From assembly GCA_964586225.1 (NCBI GenBank), contig CAZPHD010000004.1, positions 51,908-115,907 of the forward strand: a DNA stretch of 64,000 bases, read 5' to 3'. Under the pieces are notes generated by a model. It did not search any database, had not been told where the DNA came from, and saw only the letters and a list, made by a program, of their open reading frames with translations. Both the position numbers and the translations under genes were made by a program. This stretch comes from JANJUB01 sp964586225. Lineage in GTDB: Bacteria; Armatimonadota; Fimbriimonadia; Fimbriimonadales; Fimbriimonadaceae. This document shows, in pieces, positions 59,705-64,000 of this stretch. Within the stretch, counting starts at the first letter, position 1. Every line of letters starts with the position of its first letter.

Positions 59705-60097
59705 ATGGCACGAAAGCAGGTATCCAAGGGCAAGCAGAAAGAGCGGAAGAACATTCCGGTCGGCGTCGCGCATATCCACGCGACGTTCAACAATACGCTC
59801 ATCACGATCACGGACCCGGCAGGGAACACGATCAGTTGGGCAAGCGCCGGTGCGGTGAACTTTAAAGGAAGCCGCAAGGGCACGCCGTTCGCCGCGCAGG
59901 TTGCGGCCGAACGCGCCTCTCGCGCCGCTCAAGAGCACGGCCTCAAAAAGGTGGACGTCGAAGTCTCGGGTCCGGGTTCAGGCCGCGAAACGGCGATCCG
60001 CTCGCTGGTCGCATCGGGCCTCGAAGTGGGTTCGATTATTGACCGCACCTCCGTGCCGCACAACGGTTGCCGCCCGCCCAAGCGACGCCGCGTCTGA
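59705..60097 (+). CDS. rpsK: 30S ribosomal protein S11
   Basis: 130 residues. GVAHIHATFNNTLITITDPA, AAQVAAERASRAAQEHG, KVDVEVSGPGSGRETAIRSL and the terminal DRTSVPHNGCRPPKRRRV are characteristic. Platform of the small subunit. rpsD normally follows, but rpoA comes next here after 18 bases. Confidence 0.97.
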   Translation: MARKQVSKGKQKERKNIPVGVAHIHATFNNTLITITDPAGNTISWASAGAVNFKGSRKGTPFAAQVAAERASRAAQEHGLKKVDVEVSGPGSGRETAIRSLVASGLEVGSIIDRTSVPHNGCRPPKRRRV

Positions 60098-60115
60098 TCT
60101 GAAGTTGTTGATCCT

Positions 60116-61108
60116 ATGCCACACATTTCCACGCTAGAACTCACGACCGAATACGGGAAGTTCGTCTTGGAGCCGCTTGAGCGCGGCTATGGACAGACGA
60201 TCGGCAATGCGCTTCGCCGCGTTTTGCTGAGCTCAATTCAGGGCGCGGCCGTCTCGGCCGTCCGAATTGATAAGGTGTTCCACGAGTTCGCCCCGATTCC
60301 TGGGGTTAAGGAAGACGTTACGCAGCTTCTCTTGAATTTGAAGAGCCTTGCCGTGCAAGTGAACACCGACGACGGTCTGCCCGCCGAGGATTCGATCTTG
60401 CGCATTGAGCGCAAGGGGTCGGGTCGCATCACGGGTGCTGACGTTGAGTGCCCGGACGGCGTTCGCGTCGTGAACCCTGAGGTGTACATCGCTGAGATTG
60501 GCGAAACAAAAGGCAGTCTCTCCATGGAGATGTACGTTGGCTGGGGGAACGGCTACGTGTTGCCGGAGAAGCAAGAGAAGTACAAGGGCATGATTGGGGT
60601 GATCCCGGTGGGTGCGCAGTACACGCCGGTCATGAAGGTGAACTACACCGTCGAAGCCACACGTGTCGGTATGCGCACGGACTACGAGCGACTTGTTCTT
60701 GAAGTGTGGACCAACGGATCGATCGCACCAAACGATGCGGTGAGCCAAGCATCCCACATTCTCGATAAGTTCTTCCGCATGTTCTTCGACCTCGGTGAAG
60801 CCGGGTTCGACGAAGGATTCATGGAGGAAGAGGCGTCGCCGGAACTTGCCAACATTCCCGATATGCGTATCGAGGAACTCGAGTTCTCGCAGCGCACTTT
60901 CAACTGTTTGCGCCGAGCGGGTCTGCTGACCCTACGCGCTCTCGCCACGGCGAGCGAATCGGACCTCACCAGCATCCGTGGCTTTGGAAAGAAGTCGCTG
61001 GTCGAAGTTCGCGATAAGCTGCAAGAGCATGGCCTCGAGCTCAAGCCGCCGAAGGGAGGTTATCGCGCCGCGATTGACCTGCTGGACGATGATGAGGACG
61101 ATTTCTAA
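60116..61108 (+). CDS. rpoA: DNA-directed RNA polymerase subunit alpha
   Basis: 330 residues. The N-terminal assembly domain (FVLEPLERGYGQTIGNALRRVLLSSIQGAA, IPGVKEDVTQLLLNLK) is joined by an acidic linker to the C-terminal domain (ELEFSQRTFNCLRRAGLLT, FGKKSLVEVRDKLQEHGLEL), which contacts UP elements and activators. The C-terminus ends in an acidic DDDEDDF. Confidence 0.98.
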   Translation: MPHISTLELTTEYGKFVLEPLERGYGQTIGNALRRVLLSSIQGAAVSAVRIDKVFHEFAPIPGVKEDVTQLLLNLKSLAVQVNTDDGLPAEDSILRIERKGSGRITGADVECPDGVRVVNPEVYIAEIGETKGSLSMEMYVGWGNGYVLPEKQEKYKGMIGVIPVGAQYTPVMKVNYTVEATRVGMRTDYERLVLEVWTNGSIAPNDAVSQASHILDKFFRMFFDLGEAGFDEGFMEEEASPELANIPDMRIEELEFSQRTFNCLRRAGLLTLRALATASESDLTSIRGFGKKSLVEVRDKLQEHGLELKPPKGGYRAAIDLLDDDEDDF

Positions 61109-61117
61109 GGAACGATC

Positions 61118-61567
61118 ATGAGACACCTTGTTGACCGCCGTAAACTTGGCCTTCCCAGCGATCAGCGCCGCGCGTTGCTGACGAACCTGACCCGGCAGTT
61201 CATCCGCCACGGTTATGTTCGCACGACGTTTGGCCGCGCAAAGGAACTTCAGCGCCTCGTCGAGAAGCTCATCACGACCGGTAAGGAAGACTCGATTGCC
61301 GCTCGCCGACGAGCCCGCGCCGTCCTGGTTGGTCATTCAGCTTCCACGCCGATGAATCCGAAGATTCTTGCCGGCAAGACGGAAACCGAAAAGCTCGCGA
61401 TCCGACAGCGCGCCAGTATGATCAACGGCGAAGATCTCGTGTCGCACCTGTTCGACAATGTGGCCCCGCGATACAAGAACCGTAATGGCGGCTACACGCG
61501 GCTCGTGAAGACGGGCACTCGCCGAGGCGACGGTGCGCAAACCGCCGTGCTGGAGCTTGTCGACTAA
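61118..61567 (+). CDS. rplQ: 50S ribosomal protein L17
   Basis: 149 residues. MRHLVDRRKLGLPSDQRRAL, LIRHGYVRTTFGRAKELQRL-type helix and the C-terminal NRNGGYTRLVKTGTRRGDGA are diagnostic. It overlaps the truA start by 11 bases. Confidence 0.96.
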   Translation: MRHLVDRRKLGLPSDQRRALLTNLTRQFIRHGYVRTTFGRAKELQRLVEKLITTGKEDSIAARRRARAVLVGHSASTPMNPKILAGKTETEKLAIRQRASMINGEDLVSHLFDNVAPRYKNRNGGYTRLVKTGTRRGDGAQTAVLELVD

Positions 61568-62384
61568 GCGAATCAAACTGACCGTCGCCTACGACGGAAC
61601 CGATTTCAGCGGCTGGGCCGCACAAGCTGGACGGAGAACCGTTCAGGGAACATTGAAAGATGCCGTTCGCCAGATCTCGGGCGAAGATTGCGAGATCGTA
61701 GGGGCAAGCCGCACCGATGGAGGCGCTCATGCCCGTGGACAAGTCTGCCACTTTGATCTGGTAGCTCCGATCCCGATTGAGCGAATTCCGAACGTGCTCA
61801 ACCGCGCACTTCCGCAAGACGTGAGGGTTCAAGCAGCGCGAGTTGTGCCAGAGTCCTTTCACAGTCGCTTCTGTGCGCAGGATCGTTGGTATCGCTACGT
61901 GATCACCGAGCAGGACCGGAATCCATTCGAACTGCGAATGGCCTTTGGGCAGCGCCACGCGCTCGATCTGGAATTGATGCGGGAAGCGGCCGGGCAACTC
62001 GTGGGAACGCACGACTTTCGCGCGTTCACGGAGGAACTGGAGCCGCACGTTGAGAACACGGTCCGAAGACTCTTCGGGATCAAGCTTACGAGGGTGAAGG
62101 ATCAGGTGCGAATCGACATCGTCGGCACCGCGTTTCTCCGCGGGATGATGCGAAGAATTTCGGGCTACCTCTACGAAGTTGGAGTTCACCGCCGGCCACT
62201 GGCTCATGGTGTGCTCCTCCTGGGAACGGAACGAAACAGTTTGGATTGGCCGGTGGTCTTGCCCGCACGCGGGTTGACGCTGATGGCCGTCCGATACGGG
62301 CGCCATCCGAGAGATTGCCGCCTGCGAAACAACGAATCCTCGGCGCAAGCCGATTACGAACATGAACAGAACGACGACAGTTAA
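61557..62384 (+). CDS. truA: tRNA pseudouridine(38-40) synthase
   Basis: 275 residues from TTG 61557 (LSTKRIKLTVAYDGTDFSGW), beginning inside rplQ. Catalytic Asp in GASRTDGGAHARGQV; FCAQDRWYRYVI, HDFRAFTEE and FLRGMMRRISGYLYEVG complete the family. Converts uridines 38-40 of the tRNA anticodon arm. Its 3' end overlaps rplM by 23 bases; the order truA-rplM-rpsI is the same as in Bacillus. Confidence 0.95.
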   Translation: MSTKRIKLTVAYDGTDFSGWAAQAGRRTVQGTLKDAVRQISGEDCEIVGASRTDGGAHARGQVCHFDLVAPIPIERIPNVLNRALPQDVRVQAARVVPESFHSRFCAQDRWYRYVITEQDRNPFELRMAFGQRHALDLELMREAAGQLVGTHDFRAFTEELEPHVENTVRRLFGIKLTRVKDQVRIDIVGTAFLRGMMRRISGYLYEVGVHRRPLAHGVLLLGTERNSLDWPVVLPARGLTLMAVRYGRHPRDCRLRNNESSAQADYEHEQNDDS

Positions 62385-62799
62385 AGAAGGGAGCATCGAC
62401 CAGAAGTGGTATGTGGTTGACGCCACGGGAATCCCCGTGGGTCGCCTCGCGGCTCAGGTCAGTCAGGTGCTTCGGGGCAAGAGCAAGCCGATGTTTGCGT
62501 ATAACGCAGACTGCGGCGACTTCGTGGTCATCATCAACGCCGACAAGGTGGTGCTGACGGGCCGCAAGAAGGATGAGCTGATCTATTGGCACACCGGATG
62601 GCCGGGCGGTCTGCGGAACGTCTCTCGTGGCGAAATGCTCGAGAACGACCCGGAGAAGCTCGTCTCCAAGGTGGTCTGGGGCATGATGCCGAAGACCAAG
62701 CTTGGTAAGGCGATGTTCAAGAAGCTCAAGGTCTACTCAGGCAGCGAGCATCCCCACGCCGCCCAGAACCCCGAACCCCTCAAGGTAACGAAGGACTAA
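62362..62799 (+). CDS. rplM: 50S ribosomal protein L13
   Basis: 145 residues. KWYVVDATGIPVGRLAAQVS, GDFVVIINADKVVLTGRKKD, YWHTGWPGGLR and the C-terminal YSGSEHPHAAQNPEPL are typical. ATG 62362 lies within truA. Confidence 0.97.
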   Translation: MNRTTTVKEGSIDQKWYVVDATGIPVGRLAAQVSQVLRGKSKPMFAYNADCGDFVVIINADKVVLTGRKKDELIYWHTGWPGGLRNVSRGEMLENDPEKLVSKVVWGMMPKTKLGKAMFKKLKVYSGSEHPHAAQNPEPLKVTKD

Positions 62800-62801
62800 G
62801 C

Positions 62802-63191
62802 ATGGCAGAGACGTATTACGGCACCGGACGACGCAAGTGCGCAATCGCGCGCGTATGGTTGAAGCCAGGCGATGGCAAGATTTTGGTCAACGGCCGCGAG
62901 TTCAGCGAGTATCTGGGACGACCCGTGCTCGAGATTCTCGTTCAGAGCCCGTTCGTAAAGCTCGGCATCGAAGGGCGATACGACGTGGTTGCGACCACGA
63001 AGGGTGGCGGTATCTCGGGTCAGGCCGGTGCGCTTCGACTCGGTATCTCGCGAGCCCTGCTCGAACTCGACAGCGAGTTCCGCAGCCCGCTGAAGCGAGC
63101 CGGTTTCTTGACGCGCGATGCGCGGGTCAAGGAGCGCAAGAAGTACGGTCGCAAGAAGGCGCGGCGCGGCTTCCAGTTCGTTAAGCGATAA
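62802..63191 (+). CDS. rpsI: 30S ribosomal protein S9
   Basis: 129 residues. YYGTGRRKCAIARVWLKPG, GGGISGQAGALRLGISRALL, DARVKERKKYGRKKARRGFQ and the C-terminal KR that touches P-site tRNA. Two bases after rplM. Last gene of the operon. Confidence 0.97.
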   Translation: MAETYYGTGRRKCAIARVWLKPGDGKILVNGREFSEYLGRPVLEILVQSPFVKLGIEGRYDVVATTKGGGISGQAGALRLGISRALLELDSEFRSPLKRAGFLTRDARVKERKKYGRKKARRGFQFVKR

Positions 63192-63214
63192 GGTCTCGTC
63201 CCGTTCTGTTCAAG

Positions 63215-63244
63215 CAAGCCCTCGATCATTTGATCGAGGGCTTG
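63215..63244 (+). terminator. terminator of the ribosomal protein operon
   Basis: CAAGCCCTCGATCA (63215-63228) and TGATCGAGGGCTTG (63231-63244) form a perfect inverted repeat, followed by TTATCATTT. It lies 23 bases after the rpsI stop. Confidence 0.85.
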
Positions 63245-63299
63245 TTATCATTTGCGACTTTCGACCCGCCCGACCACAAAAGCCGAGCACAATACAACC

Positions 63300-63977
63300 A
63301 TGAAACGACTGATCGCTTTCTCCGTTGTCGCCCTTTCCGCGGTTGTCCTCGCTCAAGACAAGATCAAGATCCAGCCCAAGTACACGGCGGACTCTTCGAC
63401 GTCTTACAAGCTTCTCATGAAGATGAACGTCGGCGGGGTCGATGCCGAACTCTCGGGCACGATGGTGGCGAAGGTGAAGGCGGTCGGTGAAGCTGAGACG
63501 CGAGTCGAATACGATTGGCAGAATGGCAAGGCCATCGTCAACGGAGAGGACACCCCCGTGCCTTTCGCGCCGACAACCGTGACCTATACGCCGAAGGGTG
63601 CTCTAGCCAAGATCGAAGGCGGCATCGAGGGGACTGACGTCGCCAGGACGTTCCTGACCGTTTACGCTCATCGCCCCGCGGAGGAGATTGCCAAAGGAGG
63701 AACGTGGAATGTTAAGCTACCGGCCGACGCGAACCTCGACCTGACCGAGCGCACGATTGAAGGCACCTTCGAGGGCGAAGAGGAACTCCTTGGCAAGAAG
63801 GTCCGCAAGCTGAAGATCAAGCTCACCGAATCGTCGGGCTTTAAGACCACGCAGACGGCTTATGTTGATTCAAATGGGCTTCCCGTGAAAATTGAAGGCT
63901 CGTTTAGCGATCTTCCCGTGCCGATCGCCGGTGAGAACGCGACCGGAACGGTCACGCTCGAACTGATCACGAAGTAA
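63300..63977 (+). CDS. exported protein of unknown function
   Basis: 225 residues from ATG 63300, with a signal peptide (MKRLIAFSVVALSAVVLAQ). The mature protein is beta-rich (MKMNVGGVDAELSGTMVAKV, TRVEYDWQNGKAI, TVTYTPKGALAKIEGG), resembling lipocalin-like or LolA/DUF-type periplasmic beta proteins, ending GTVTLELITK. Function unknown. In-frame codons before 63300 lie in the terminator region. Confidence 0.65.
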   Translation: MKRLIAFSVVALSAVVLAQDKIKIQPKYTADSSTSYKLLMKMNVGGVDAELSGTMVAKVKAVGEAETRVEYDWQNGKAIVNGEDTPVPFAPTTVTYTPKGALAKIEGGIEGTDVARTFLTVYAHRPAEEIAKGGTWNVKLPADANLDLTERTIEGTFEGEEELLGKKVRKLKIKLTESSGFKTTQTAYVDSNGLPVKIEGSFSDLPVPIAGENATGTVTLELITK

Positions 63978-64000
63978 GAAAGGGCTCGGATGCCCTGCTC

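Overview
The window looks like chromosome from a GC-rich, monoderm-or-diderm-uncertain environmental bacterium. Gene content (secreted DUF1800 protein, H-X9-DG-like prepilin protein, SAH riboswitch, cupin-type glucose-6-phosphate isomerase, TolB-like secreted proteins, many TTG/GTG starts) would fit Armatimonadota (Fimbriimonadia-like), but that placement is an inference from gene content only; no 16S gene is present.

Positions 1 to about 9867 are the right end of a prophage: a tail/fibre module on the + strand (1-7945), then a cytosine-C5 methyltransferase, a small protein and, on the opposite strand, a PD-(D/E)XK-like protein. This block is visibly less GC-rich than the rest. It abuts the comM/yifB gene, which stops at the CxCG region of the ATPase, so the phage appears to be integrated inside comM. 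The other half of comM and any integrase would lie left of the window.

11-17.4 kb is host core: a nucleotidyltransferase two-gene module, ahcY under an SAH riboswitch, an EEP phosphodiesterase, a Nudix hydrolase, and an aminotransferase-accA operon. 17.6-20.7 kb is a complete type II restriction-modification module with a controller (C) protein, flanked by short direct repeats. 20.8-43.5 kb is host housekeeping and metabolism: MFS exporter, ferredoxin-NADP reductase, dUTPase, DUF1800, response regulator, accD, paired metallophosphoesterases, a hydroxyproline/aldehyde/FAD oxidoreductase cluster, a very divergent secretin-like protein, and a tightly overlapped operon Trm112-aroQ-aminopeptidase-ABC ATPase-HD hydrolase.

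43.7-43.9 kb is a 21/42-bp tandem array carrying palindromes. 44-55 kb holds a sugar isomerase, two tRNA-Leu genes (CAG, CAA), cupin PGI, a serine hydrolase, a YprB nuclease, an ECF sigma/anti-sigma pair, a 5'-nucleotidase and two zinc alcohol dehydrogenases. 55.3-63.2 kb is translation machinery: L10 leader-rplJL, and rpmJ-rpsM-rpsK-rpoA-rplQ-truA-rplM-rpsI, with rpsD missing from its usual place. Several intergenic spaces carry hairpins or short-repeat arrays, described individually.
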